Source: Laspinema sp963821735
GTDB lineage: Bacteria; Cyanobacteriota; Cyanobacteriia; Cyanobacteriales; Laspinemataceae
Assembly (NCBI GenBank): GCA_963821735.1
Contig: CAWGFK010000060.1
Span: 1 to 64,000, forward strand
Length of the DNA stretch: 64,000 nt
Reading direction: 5' to 3'
Shown piece after piece: positions 1-8,249 of this stretch. The notes beneath the pieces are model-generated. The model ran no database searches, was not told the origin of the DNA, and saw nothing but the letters and a program-made list of their open reading frames with translations. The first letter of the stretch is position 1, and each line of letters begins with the position of its first letter. A program made the position numbers and the translations under genes.

Positions 1-1
1 G

Positions 2-451
2 GCGTCATCCCCCACTTCAGTGGTGTCTTTTGAATGCCAGCCTTCGGATAACTTTTATACGATTCGAGCAGTCCGAACCGATGGTTCTGTCTCAGAGTCG
101 ATGATTTCTTGGAGAAATCAAGGCGATCGCCCCTCCGATGAATCTCTGGCAACCTGTCAGCAGGTGTCAAACCAACTGAATGCCGTATTGCATAATAATG
201 GCAATAGTCTGAGTGGATTATATCTCACCGTCGGACGAGTCAATGGGCAGATGGTGGTTTGTGCGGTGAATAGCACTGATGTCGGCTGTAATCGCCAAAA
301 TGTTTTGTTTGCCTTCAATGGCAATAACCGCGCCGAGCCCGCTAGATTGCTGGCGGGATTGCTCGGGACGGATAGCTTAATTAACCTAGTCGTAGTGGGG
401 AATTTGTTGCAGGATTTTTCCCCCCTGCCTACGCTAATTTTGACCGGGTAG
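2..451 (+). CDS. COP23-domain protein, 5' end missing
   Basis: The reading frame is open from the first bases of the window, so the signal peptide and start lie upstream. The visible 150 residues resemble the cyanobacterial COP23 family (circadian oscillating protein of 23 kDa, a peripheral membrane protein). Seen are FECQ near the start, a TCQQVSNQLN segment, the YLTVGRVNGQMVVCAV core and a C-terminal LLAGLLG segment; the three Cys pattern fits the family. After the stop at 451 the next frame continues as a plausible tail up to a stop at 487-489 (AYANFDRVVEILF), entered after the TTTTTCCCCCC run at 415-425. The annotated end may therefore be an artefact of a one-base change. In other cyanobacteria COP23 genes often sit beside trypsin-like proteases, as here. 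Confidence 0.65.
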   Translation, partial: ASSPTSVVSFECQPSDNFYTIRAVRTDGSVSESMISWRNQGDRPSDESLATCQQVSNQLNAVLHNNGNSLSGLYLTVGRVNGQMVVCAVNSTDVGCNRQNVLFAFNGNNRAEPARLLAGLLGTDSLINLVVVGNLLQDFSPLPTLILTG

Positions 452-610
452 TGGAGATTCTGTTTGAACCCCAAGGAGAAAAGAAGTGAGGAAAGCTTAT
501 GAGCTTTATCCAGATAGCCCGCGATTCGTGCGGAATGCGGCGCGATCGCCAAGCTTTGCACCGAGCGATCGCGCTGGTTGGCCAATCCTTGAGAGTGCCT
601 ATTCGTAAAT

Positions 611-646
611 AACCTAGAGAGAGGCGAAACTTTCTCTAGGTTTTTT
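611..646 (+). terminator. Rho-independent terminator after the COP23 gene
   Basis: AACCTAGAGA at 611-620 pairs with TCTCTAGGTT at 633-642 and a run of T follows (641-646). It lies about 160 bases after the COP23 stop and isolates it from the protease gene. Confidence 0.75.
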
Positions 647-856
647 ATTCAGAAAAATAGAGAGAACATATAAAAGGTTACCGGAGCAATTCACGCTTTA
701 GGTAACGCCCCTCACCAAAGCTCTATCATCCTTACCGGGTCAACCGGAATTAAAAGTCGCCAGCCGGAGTCTAACCTATCAGGAAAACCAGGTCGTGAAA
801 GGTTAAAAATTCTCCCGTCAAATCTCTCGATTCAAAACTCTATATAACCTATTTTT
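647..856. other. Intergenic region upstream of protease
   Basis: About 210 bases between the terminator and the protease start. An AT-rich TATATAACC stretch at 841-849 lies just before the ATG. No gene or structured RNA is apparent. The preceding 452-610 stretch is discussed with the COP23 gene. Confidence 0.3.
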
Positions 857-1849
857 ATGCTATTATTTTGTCGATTTCCAACTTATTTGTTGACCACAAC
901 CTTCGCTGTGGCGATCGCCTTGGTGGTACGGACGACCCTGGCCCTCCCCCTGGTGGCGAGTCGCTCCTTAGCCCCGGAACAGGTGAATGCGATCGCCTCC
1001 CAAACTACAGTGATTATTGCCCAAGGTTTACAGGAAGGAGACATCGAAGCCCGCCAAGAATGGAATCCTGGCTCCGGGGTGATTGTCGCCCGGGATGGCA
1101 ATACTTACTCTGTCTTAACTGCCCTCCATGTCGTCAGAACCCGCGAAGTGGTTTATGGGGTCAGGACCAGTGACGGCAAAGTGCATCAGGTTGATGATGT
1201 GGAGACCCAAACTAATATTATTCCCCTGGGAGAAGAACTCGGGGAGTTCGGTGAGACGATTCAGGGACTCGATCTGGCGATCGTCACCTTTACCAGCAGT
1301 CAGGACTATCCGATTGCGGTGATGGGGGAATCTCGCCACGTCGATCGCGGGGAACCCGTCTATATCTCCGGTTGGCCCAATCCTGAAGACGACAGCGCCC
1401 GCCGAGTCCGCGAATTCCGAGAGGGAAATCTTACGGACATTGCCAATCCTCCCTCGGATGATGGGGGATACAGCTTGCTCTATACCAACGAGACAAAGCG
1501 GGGGATGAGTGGAGGACCCGTTTTTAACCAAGAGGGCGAGTTAGTCGGCATTCACGGACGGGGACGCGCTCAGGAAGACCGCTATTGTGTCGATCCGGAG
1601 TTAAGCCAAAACAATAGTTGTGGGATTCAAACCCTGCATTTTATCGATCGCGTCCAACGGGAGCAACTGGCTCTCTCGTTTGCGGCTCCGCCAGTGGATC
1701 CAGAGGCGATCGCCCACGGGATGATCAATATGGAACAGGCGGACACGATTGAAGATATTTATAAAGATTTTACTTTCTTGCGATCGCTCCTGCGGGATGG
1801 CCCCTCTGGAGGTTGTTCCAGCCTCTTACTGGGAGAACCCTGTAATTGA
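857..1849 (+). CDS. Secreted trypsin-like serine protease
   Basis: A 330-residue protein with an N-terminal hydrophobic signal segment (residues about 9-30) and a chymotrypsin-fold protease domain. The catalytic triad can be read: His91 in TALHVV, Asp139 in GLDLAIV and Ser218 in GMSGGPV. A GIHGRG strand follows. Cys residues near the C-terminus (RYCVDPE, NSCGIQ, GGCSS, PCN) could form disulfides, as expected outside the cytoplasm. There is no PDZ domain, so this is not a HtrA/Deg protease but a stand-alone trypsin-like peptidase. It is the first gene of an apparent envelope operon with a porin and a small secreted protein, which suggests periplasmic or surface action. The substrate is unknown. 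Confidence 0.85.
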   Translation: MLLFCRFPTYLLTTTFAVAIALVVRTTLALPLVASRSLAPEQVNAIASQTTVIIAQGLQEGDIEARQEWNPGSGVIVARDGNTYSVLTALHVVRTREVVYGVRTSDGKVHQVDDVETQTNIIPLGEELGEFGETIQGLDLAIVTFTSSQDYPIAVMGESRHVDRGEPVYISGWPNPEDDSARRVREFREGNLTDIANPPSDDGGYSLLYTNETKRGMSGGPVFNQEGELVGIHGRGRAQEDRYCVDPELSQNNSCGIQTLHFIDRVQREQLALSFAAPPVDPEAIAHGMINMEQADTIEDIYKDFTFLRSLLRDGPSGGCSSLLLGEPCN

Positions 1850-1980
1850 GACGCGCTTAATTTCCCCATTTTGGGACCGCTTCCTACAGAATGGGATGGG
1901 ACATACCCTACCCCATTTCCCCCCTTTATGTGGCATTTTATCCCAGAGACCTTATCCACAGCTTGTTTTATCTGACTCGC

Positions 1981-3972
1981 ATGAAAACCGCTATTGCTGG
2001 TGTTGTCGTCTTTCTCGTGACATTGCCCTCCATTAGGGCAACTGCTTCTCCTGCCTGGATGCTTAGGGGAGAACCCTCCCAGGCAGAGGACCGGCAACTG
2101 CTTCAACCTCCCACAGAAAGTCCCAACGCCTCAGCAAAAAACCGCACCCTTCAGGACTCTGTTGCCGAATCAAGAAAGAGACCTCTCCCCCAACCCCTCC
2201 CCTACGAGGGGAGGGGCTTTGATTCTCCCCCTTCCCTCGTAGGGAAGGGGGTTGGGGGGTTAGGTCTCCCTGTAACCAGCAGAATCCTTAACGGGGGGGC
2301 TATACACACACCTGCCTACCCAGGCTCCTTGAGAACACAGGTCTTTGATACCGGGATTGGGGAACAGGACAATGTTTCCGACTCCTTGAGGACTAATAGT
2401 CCGGTTCTCTTGTCTCAAGACTATCCAAATTCCCCATTATCCGAGCCGTCATCTCCTGTCAACGGGACCCTGGACGATTCGGCCCCGCTTTTCCCCCTCT
2501 CTCAGGGACTTCTGGATGGGGACCCAATGGCGCAAACGACCTCGGTCTCGCAACTCTCCGATGTTCAACCCACGGACTGGGCATTTCAAGCTCTCCAATC
2601 CTTGATTGAGCGCTACCGTTGTATTCAAGGCTATCCCGATGGGACGTTTCGGGGAAATCGGGCTTTAACTCGCTATGAGTTTGCTGCCGGGTTGAATGCC
2701 TGCCTGGAACGGATAAATGAGCAGATCGCCAGTGCAGGGGAAGTGATTTCTGGCGATGATTTAACGGCCCTCGAACAATTGCAACGGGAATTTGCCGCAG
2801 AATTGGCAACGTTACAAGGTCGGGTGGACAATTTAGAGCTGCGATCGGCTGAATTAGAGTCGCAACAATTTTCCCCCACGGCAGTGTTGGGGGGAGAAGC
2901 AATTTTTGCTTTAACTGGAGGAAGTGGGGGAGAACCACCGGGAGAGGGAGAGAATAATCTGGTATTTTCTTATCTCGCTCGCGTCGGGGTGGTGGCTTCT
3001 TTTACGGGGAGAGATCGACTCCGATTAGAGTTATCTTCGGGGAATTTTGGCGATCGCGGTTTTGCCAATCCGGAGTCTTTTAATACGGATATGGCATTGC
3101 TGTCTTATCAAGGGGGATTTGGCGATCGCGTGGTTTTGGATAAGTTAGAATATCGCTTTGCCGTGAGCGATCGCGCGGTGGTGACTTTCCGTCCTGTTGG
3201 CTTTAGTTTAAGTAGTGTTCTGACCGCTAACTCCGGCTATTTTGATGCCGGTCGAGGTGCCCTGTCCCGGTTTGCTGAAGCGAGTCCGATTTTTAAAATT
3301 GGCAGTCTCGATGCCGGTGCCGGGGTGGATTTGTTACTGAGCGATCGCGTGCGATTACAGGCGGCTTATGGCACGCGCAATAGTAGCAGTCTCACCGAAG
3401 GCGGTGGGATAACAGGCGCAGATCATAGTGCGACGGGGATACAATTGCTACTCAAACCGACTAATACTGCGATCGCGGGTTTAACTTATGTGAATGCCTA
3501 CGCCAAAGATGGCCGCCTGGATACTTTCACCGGCAGCTTTCTGGCAGATACGGGCGGGTTTATGGATGAACCGGCTCAGATTAATGCGATCGGCGGCTCC
3601 CTGCAATGGCGCTTTCATCCCAATCTCACCTTTGGTACTTGGGGAGCCTGGATGTTCACCAATTCCACTGTTTCCGATGCCTCTGCCACCAGCACTACTT
3701 ACCTGTTTTCCCTGGGATATTCCGACCCCTTCGGCAGACCCGGGGACTTGCTCGCTTTGCTCGTTGGTCAACCCCCGAAATTAGTGGATGGCACCGATTT
3801 ACTTTTAGGGGAAGACCCGGATACCTCTCTCCATTTTGAAACCTTTTATCGCTGGCGAGTCAGCGATCGCATTTCTATCACCCCGGGCATTATGTACATC
3901 ACCAATCCCGAACATAATGCTAATAATGAAGATATTTTTATCGGCACCATTCGCACCACCTTCCGCTTTTAG
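1981..3972 (+). CDS. SLH-domain, OprB-type outer-membrane porin
   Basis: Cyanobacterial SomA/OprB-like porin, often annotated as iron uptake porin. ATG 1981 is preferred over an in-frame ATG at 1891 because a signal peptide follows it immediately (KTAIAGVVVFLVTLPS). Then come a long Ser/Pro-rich linker, one SLH domain (starting DVQPTDWAFQALQ, with GYPDGTF and LTRYEFAAGLN), a coiled-coil spacer (TALEQLQREFAAELATLQ) and a beta-barrel ending in the aromatic TTFRF expected of an outer-membrane protein. SLH anchors the barrel to peptidoglycan; the pore takes up solutes or ions. Oddity: bases 2181-2270 of the linker are a palindromic intergenic-type repeat translated in frame, adding about 30 residues. 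The gene follows the protease by 131 bases and precedes the next gene by 12. Confidence 0.88.
   Translation: MKTAIAGVVVFLVTLPSIRATASPAWMLRGEPSQAEDRQLLQPPTESPNASAKNRTLQDSVAESRKRPLPQPLPYEGRGFDSPPSLVGKGVGGLGLPVTSRILNGGAIHTPAYPGSLRTQVFDTGIGEQDNVSDSLRTNSPVLLSQDYPNSPLSEPSSPVNGTLDDSAPLFPLSQGLLDGDPMAQTTSVSQLSDVQPTDWAFQALQSLIERYRCIQGYPDGTFRGNRALTRYEFAAGLNACLERINEQIASAGEVISGDDLTALEQLQREFAAELATLQGRVDNLELRSAELESQQFSPTAVLGGEAIFALTGGSGGEPPGEGENNLVFSYLARVGVVASFTGRDRLRLELSSGNFGDRGFANPESFNTDMALLSYQGGFGDRVVLDKLEYRFAVSDRAVVTFRPVGFSLSSVLTANSGYFDAGRGALSRFAEASPIFKIGSLDAGAGVDLLLSDRVRLQAAYGTRNSSSLTEGGGITGADHSATGIQLLLKPTNTAIAGLTYVNAYAKDGRLDTFTGSFLADTGGFMDEPAQINAIGGSLQWRFHPNLTFGTWGAWMFTNSTVSDASATSTTYLFSLGYSDPFGRPGDLLALLVGQPPKLVDGTDLLLGEDPDTSLHFETFYRWRVSDRISITPGIMYITNPEHNANNEDIFIGTIRTTFRF
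2181..2270. repeat. Palindromic repeat inserted in porin coding sequence
   Basis: CCCCTACGAGGGGAGGGG-type inverted arms, with the pattern CCTCCCCTACGAGGGGAGG followed by CCTTCCCTCGTAGGGAAGG, typical of dispersed cyanobacterial repeats. A related unit stands between genes at 31193-31275. Here it lies in the frame of the porin linker and is translated. Confidence 0.7.
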
Positions 3973-3984
3973 GAGACTCATTTC

Positions 3985-4386
3985 ATGTCTGTACAAACTG
4001 TAAAATTAATCATTTCTCTAACTTTATTCCCCATGCTATGGGGGGCTATTTCATCAGCTACAGTCATCGCCCAAGAAACCGAACCCTGTCTCGTCGAAGC
4101 CAGACCCGGCCCCAGTCCTGTACCCGCTTGTCCCCCCAGACTCCGCACCCCCATTCAACCCACCTTTTCGGAAGAGGAAAGACGCGGATTTCAACAGCGC
4201 GGATTTGACAATTTTTTACGGGATGCCCTGAATGGGAATAGTGACCCAATCGGTGGTGGAACCATTGGCGGAGGCGTAGAAAGTGATGCCGGACTTGAAC
4301 CGATTTCTCCTGAAGTTCGGGGGATTGGCCCGACTTTTGACCCGACTGATGTGATTATTCCTCGCGGTGGGCTTAGGGGGCGGTGA
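3985..4386 (+). CDS. Small secreted protein of unknown function
   Basis: 133 residues. An N-terminal hydrophobic stretch (about residues 6-29) ends in VIAQET, a good signal-peptidase site, so the protein is probably exported. The mature part is Pro/Gly rich with two Cys (EPCLVEA and PACPPR) and a Gly repeat (DPIGGGTIGGGVES); no family was recognised. AGGAGA lies 7 bases before the ATG, and the gene starts 12 bases after the porin stop. It is therefore almost surely translated from the same mRNA as the porin and protease and may be a partner of one of them. That partnership is inference from position only. Confidence 0.7.
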   Translation: MSVQTVKLIISLTLFPMLWGAISSATVIAQETEPCLVEARPGPSPVPACPPRLRTPIQPTFSEEERRGFQQRGFDNFLRDALNGNSDPIGGGTIGGGVESDAGLEPISPEVRGIGPTFDPTDVIIPRGGLRGR

Positions 4387-4544
4387 AATTAACCACTGAG
4401 TTATAGATTTTTAACCACTGATTTCACGGATGTTCACTGATTTTACAAAATTTTACAAAATTTTCTTTAAAAAAGGGAAATTGCCTTGACAGAGGGGATT
4501 GACTCTGATAAATTTTTATTTATAATGGGACGATTTGCTAAATT
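4387..4544. other. AT-rich junction left of the IS pile-up
   Basis: No coding signal. Contains a direct repeat TTTTACAAAATTTTACAAAA at 4441-4460 and a promoter-like TTGACT (4499-4504) with TATAAT at 4521-4526. It does not continue the STAND gene that is cut at 8076, so the left side of the IS1-like element is not the original target partner. Confidence 0.5.
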
Positions 4545-4928
4545 ATTGGCGTTGCACATTTATGGTATGATAGAGAGGTAGTCCGTACCCCTAGAGAATA
4601 TGATTTGTCCTAAGTGTCAGTCCAGCAATATCAGTAAAAATGGCGTGAAGAGAGGAAAACAGAACCATATATGTAAGGATTGTGGTCGTCAATTTATCGA
4701 GGTCTATTCTCCAACAGGTTATCCCGAAGAGGTTAAACGACACTGTTTACATCTCTATGTTGAAGGGAATGGGTTTCGACGGATAGAAAGACTAACTGGA
4801 GTTGGTCATAACACGGTTATCAATTCGGTCAAAGCTGCGGCTAAGAGTTTACCACAAGACCCAGATTATGAAGAAATACCTGAAGTCTCTCAAGTTGATG
4901 AGTTACAGACTTATGTGGGTCAAAAAAA

Positions 4929-6081
4929 GACCTCTCCTTAATATAAATTTTATGCTATAATGAAATAAAAATAAAGATTTTAGTAAGATTTAACCATGAC
5001 TAGCCCCCTGAAGCGTATTCAAGAATATCCCAAAGAATCCAAGCGTCTAATCGGAATCGAATATGACCAGTTTTTAGCGTTAGTAGAACTGGCAAAACAA
5101 CGACATATTGAAAAACAAATAGAACTGGAAGCCCAAAAAATTAGAATCAATGCCAAGGGAGCTGGACGTAAAGCTGAAATGACAGTAGAGGAAGGAGTCT
5201 GTCTTTGTTTGGTTTATTTAAGACAAAAACCCATATTTGAAGTTCTAGGTTTGTTATTTGATATTTCTAAAACTAACGCTAATGACGCTTTTCATTATTG
5301 GATAAAAATCATTAGAGAGATTTTACCAGCTTCGCAAATGGAAGAAGCGGAGGATAACGAACAAGCTTATGAAAAACTTCAGCAAAAATTGACCGAACAT
5401 TTACTAATCGTAGATAGCTCTGAGCCGCGTACTGCAAGACCTGTAGACTATGAAGAACAAAAAAAGTTGTATTCAGGAAAGAAAAAAATGCATACGCTAA
5501 AAAACCAATTTATTGTTTTGTCCGGTGGTCAAGATATTGTGGATGTAATAGTTGGAGAGTTAGGAAAAACAAGTGATATTAGTTTGTTTCGACAAAGCCT
5601 TCCAAAATTCAACAACCATCAAAAATTTTTAGGAGATAAAGCTTACCTTGGAGAACCAGCCATTGTTACACCTCAAAAAAAGCCCAAAAACGGAGAACTA
5701 ACCGAAGAACAGAAACAAGAAAACAAAAAAATATCGACTCAGAGAATAGGGGTTGAGCATTTGATAGGAAAGATTAAAATTTTTCGAGTAGCTGCGGAAA
5801 GGTTTAGATTGGTTAGGCATCAATATAAACAGGTAATTCTCGCGGTTTGTGGATTAGTTAGAGTTCGACTAGGTTCGGTAGATTTACTAACGTTAAAAAA
5901 TGGAGTACCCCTAGAGCCAATTTAAAGTCTCGACTGGCAACAAAGGAGAATCATTTTAATCAAATAGCCTAGTAACCTAGCTACAAGCCTTGTGTTTTCG
6001 TTCTTAACCCTATTGAAGATTACGCCGGGTCAAAAGGCTGAAACTCCCTTTCCATAAGGATTTATAATTTTCGGACGAGTC
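4929..6081 (+). mobile_element. IS5-family (ISL2-like) element inside IS1
   Basis: Boundaries are inferred from the exact point where the IS1 reading frame breaks and resumes. The ends have only a weak inverted resemblance (GACCTCTCC at left; reverse complement of the right end GACTCGTCC). No target duplication could be seen. It carries one intact transposase gene. The 155 bases after that gene (5926-6081) contain no ORF. Confidence 0.65.
4996..5925 (+). CDS. IS5/ISL2-like DDE transposase
   Basis: 309 residues, apparently complete. An N-terminal helical region with a VEEGVCLCLVYLRQKPIFEVLG helix-turn-helix precedes a DDE_Tnp_4-type catalytic domain. The likely acidic residues are Asp in LLIVDSSEP, Asp in FLGDKAYLG and Glu in RIGVEHLIGKIK. 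It catalyses cut-and-paste movement of the surrounding element. The low GC and lysine-rich composition differ from the host genes, in line with recent arrival. It is the only intact gene in the nested IS1 complex. Confidence 0.85.
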   Translation: MTSPLKRIQEYPKESKRLIGIEYDQFLALVELAKQRHIEKQIELEAQKIRINAKGAGRKAEMTVEEGVCLCLVYLRQKPIFEVLGLLFDISKTNANDAFHYWIKIIREILPASQMEEAEDNEQAYEKLQQKLTEHLLIVDSSEPRTARPVDYEEQKKLYSGKKKMHTLKNQFIVLSGGQDIVDVIVGELGKTSDISLFRQSLPKFNNHQKFLGDKAYLGEPAIVTPQKKPKNGELTEEQKQENKKISTQRIGVEHLIGKIKIFRVAAERFRLVRHQYKQVILAVCGLVRVRLGSVDLLTLKNGVPLEPI

Positions 6082-6277
6082 TAAACATAAAGTCTGGGTC
6101 TGGACCGCTGTAGACAAAAGGTTTCCCGGTATTTTAGCTTTTGTGGTCGGGGATAGATCCAAAGAAACATTTAAACCGTTATGGAAAATTATTGGAGGTT
6201 GGAGGTGTTTCTTCTATGTAACGGATGGCTATGCAGTTTATCCTCAATTTATTGATGAACTTGACCCTATAGTTAGC

Positions 6278-7845
6278 CAGGGTAATCGCATCTAATTTGG
6301 TATAAATTGTACTTGACAAATTACAGGAAAAGGAGTAGTGGGGCCAGGATTTCTACAGATGGCGTTGGCGACGAATAAGCAGTTAAACTGGGAATGGTAC
6401 AATTGCTCCTATCCCTAACTCAAGCAAATGAAAAAAGGCTTTGGTAAAGTTGTTCTCAACCCTCAGCAACAACGAGAGGTTAAAATTATAAAGCAGAGTG
6501 TACTCAAGCATTTTCAGCAAGTACCCGACCCTCGTGTGTACAGAACAAGACACCACAGTTTGGAAGCTATTCTCACCATAGCCATTTTAGCAGTGCTATC
6601 AGGGGCAGATGGATTCGTTGCCATTGAGGTTTACGGCCTAAGTAAGCAATCTTGGTTAGAGCAGTTTTTAGACTTGCCTCATGGGATTCCATCCCACGAT
6701 ACCTTTGGGCGGGTGATAGGAGCGATTGATCCGATGGCATTACAGGAGAGCTTTTTGGGGTGGATTGCTACAATCTCGGAAAAATTGAAGATCGAAGTAA
6801 TTCATATAGATGGGAAGACCTCCAGGGGTTCCTACGATTCGAGAAGGTTCGCTCAAAGCGTTGCATACGGTGAGTGCGTGGAGTAGTGAACATGGGTTGG
6901 TACTGGCACAACAAAAAGTTAAAGATAAGTCAAATGAAATTACAGCAGTACCTCCGCTTCTGACGTTGCTTAATCTAAAGGGGGCAGTAGTAACCCTGGA
7001 TGCTATGGGCACCCAAACCGAAATTGCTCGTCAAATTAAGCGACAAGACGGGAACTATCTGTTGGCTCTTAAAGGCAACCAGCTCAATCTTTACAAACAA
7101 GTAGAAGCTTGATTCTTTGAAGCAAGGGCCAAGTCTTGGGAAGGAATTGACTACAGCTATCATGAAACTGTGGAGGCGGGGCATCACCGTGTAGAAACTC
7201 GGCAAGTGTGGGTGGTGAGTGTTAAACAATTACCACGGTTACATCGACAAAGCCAATGGGAGGGTCTAACCACAGTAGTAATGGTTCGCAGGGAGCGACA
7301 ATTATGGAATAAAACCACCACGGAGATTCAATTTTATCTGAGCAGTCTTGAAGCCGATGCCGAGCGACATAGCTGGGTGATTCGTTCCCACTGGAGTATT
7401 GAAAATAGTCTGCATTGGGTGTTAGATGTTACATTTAATGAGGATGCCAGTCGGATTCGACAGGGCAATGCTGCCCAAAATTTGGGCTTGTTGCGTCATT
7501 TGAGTATTAGTTTACTCAAGCAAGAGCCGTCAAAGTTAAGTTTAAAAATGAAGCGTTACACGGCGGGCATGGATAACGATTTTCTGCTCCAAATACTCAG
7601 TGCTGGTCTGGCTGAAATTTAATAAAAATCTAAGAGAGGTAAGACTTATTATTATCCCAATCAAAACCAGTTAATAGAAAGCTTTCAACTCGGTTTAGTC
7701 CCAGTGATATCGGGTTTTTACCTTTATCCATACAGTTATTATTTTTACGAGGTCACACTCTTTGACGCTTTTCGTTGAATCCCTCTGTCAAATTTCAAGC
7801 CAATCTTCTTGAAAAGGACATCCGAATTAAGATGCGATTACCTTG
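6278..7845 (+). mobile_element. ISAs1-family element inside IS1
   Basis: Direct repeat TATAGTTAGC stands on both sides (6268-6277 and 7846-7855), a 10-base target duplication. The left end CAGGGTAATCGCATCTAATT and the right end (reverse complement CAAGGTAATCGCATCTTAAT) are near-matching inverted repeats; the CAGGG start is typical of ISAs1. The element is 1568 bases, longer than usual for the family: about 220 bases follow the transposase stop without coding capacity. Confidence 0.9.
6428..7622 (+). pseudogene. ISAs1-family transposase, frameshifted and with a stop
   Basis: N-terminal DUF4338/H-repeat-type segment (FQQVPDPRVYRTRHHSLEAI, LSGADGF), then the catalytic core (HIDGKTSRGSYD, TLDAMGTQTEIA, LLALKGNQ) and the C-terminal HWSIENSLHWVLDVTFNED motif with the catalytic Glu. 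One extra base near 6838 separates GSYD from REGSLKALHTVSAW. An in-frame TGA at 7110-7112 interrupts LYKQVEA from FFEARAKSWEGIDY. Both lesions are single-base events, so decay is recent or apparent. The element should not be autonomous. Confidence 0.88.
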
Positions 7846-8075
7846 TATAGTTAGCAAGCCCTTCATGACTCGGATAGAAGGAGAAAACACGCGATTAAGA
7901 CATTATCTAGCCCGTAAATACGCGAAAAACTTTATGTTATTCAAAATCTGTAGAAATGTTAACGATTTCTATCAAATTGCTTCTGTACTACCTGAAACAT
8001 AGGACTATACCCCTCCCCAATTGAAGGACAGGAACCCTGTCCAATGGAATCATACCATAAATGTGCAACGCCAAT

Positions 8076-8249
8076 CTTTTAAAGTTTTGGGATTCTCTAC
8101 CGTCTTCCTAGTGCAGTAGAACTTGTAAACCCTTTCGATCCGTTGCGGTAATTCGGCTTGATATTGCGCTTGCAGGTATTCACCAGTTAAGCGATGGAGG
8201 TCATAATACCACTCGCACTGCTCCTTATCATAGCGGCGCTGTACCAAAG
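8076..8249 (-). pseudogene. STAND (NB-ARC) gene, C-terminal fragment
   Basis: About 57 codons read on the minus strand, with QRRYDKEQCEWYYDLHRLTG and EYLQAQY visible. After removal of the ISNCY-like element (8250-9668) and one copy of its 9-base duplication, the frame continues directly from the NB-ARC piece: LVNSSLV is followed by QRRYDKEQ. The fragment is cut at 8075 by the IS1-like element, which adds the foreign tail DWRCTFMV. The rest of the C-terminus is not found left of the IS1 copy. An ATG at 8262 (inside the ISNCY end) makes a false 70-residue ORF. Confidence 0.85.

Larger units (their letters stand above)
4600..8024 (+). pseudogene. IS1-like transposase, interrupted twice
   Basis: The N-terminal part (4600-4928) has a zinc-ribbon of InsA type (CPKC and CKDC) followed by an HTH. 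The InsB-like DDE part continues at 6082 (KVWVWTAVDK, VTDGY) and at 7856 (MTRIEGENTRLRHYLAR). Joining 4928 to 6082 gives VGQKNKHKVWVWTAV in frame. Joining 6277 to 7856 gives DPIVSKPFMTRIEGENTR in frame. A further extra A in the run 7916-7918 shifts the last 36 codons; removing it restores RKTLCYSKS to a stop at 8022-8024. The gene was therefore intact as one fused InsAB-type ORF before the two insertions. It is not functional now. Confidence 0.85.
4545..8075 (+). mobile_element. IS1-family element with two nested insertions
   Basis: Both ends carry the same 27-base inverted repeat, without mismatch: 4545-4571 (starting ATTGGCGTTGCACATTTATG) and 8049-8075 as its reverse complement. The element proper is 4545-4928, 6082-6277 and 7856-8075. 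The IS5-like (4929-6081) and ISAs1-like (6278-7845) elements are inserted inside its transposase gene. No convincing 8-9 base target duplication exists (TGCTAAATT left, CTTTTAAAG right), which suggests a deletion or rearrangement after insertion. The right end sits in the STAND gene. Confidence 0.85.
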
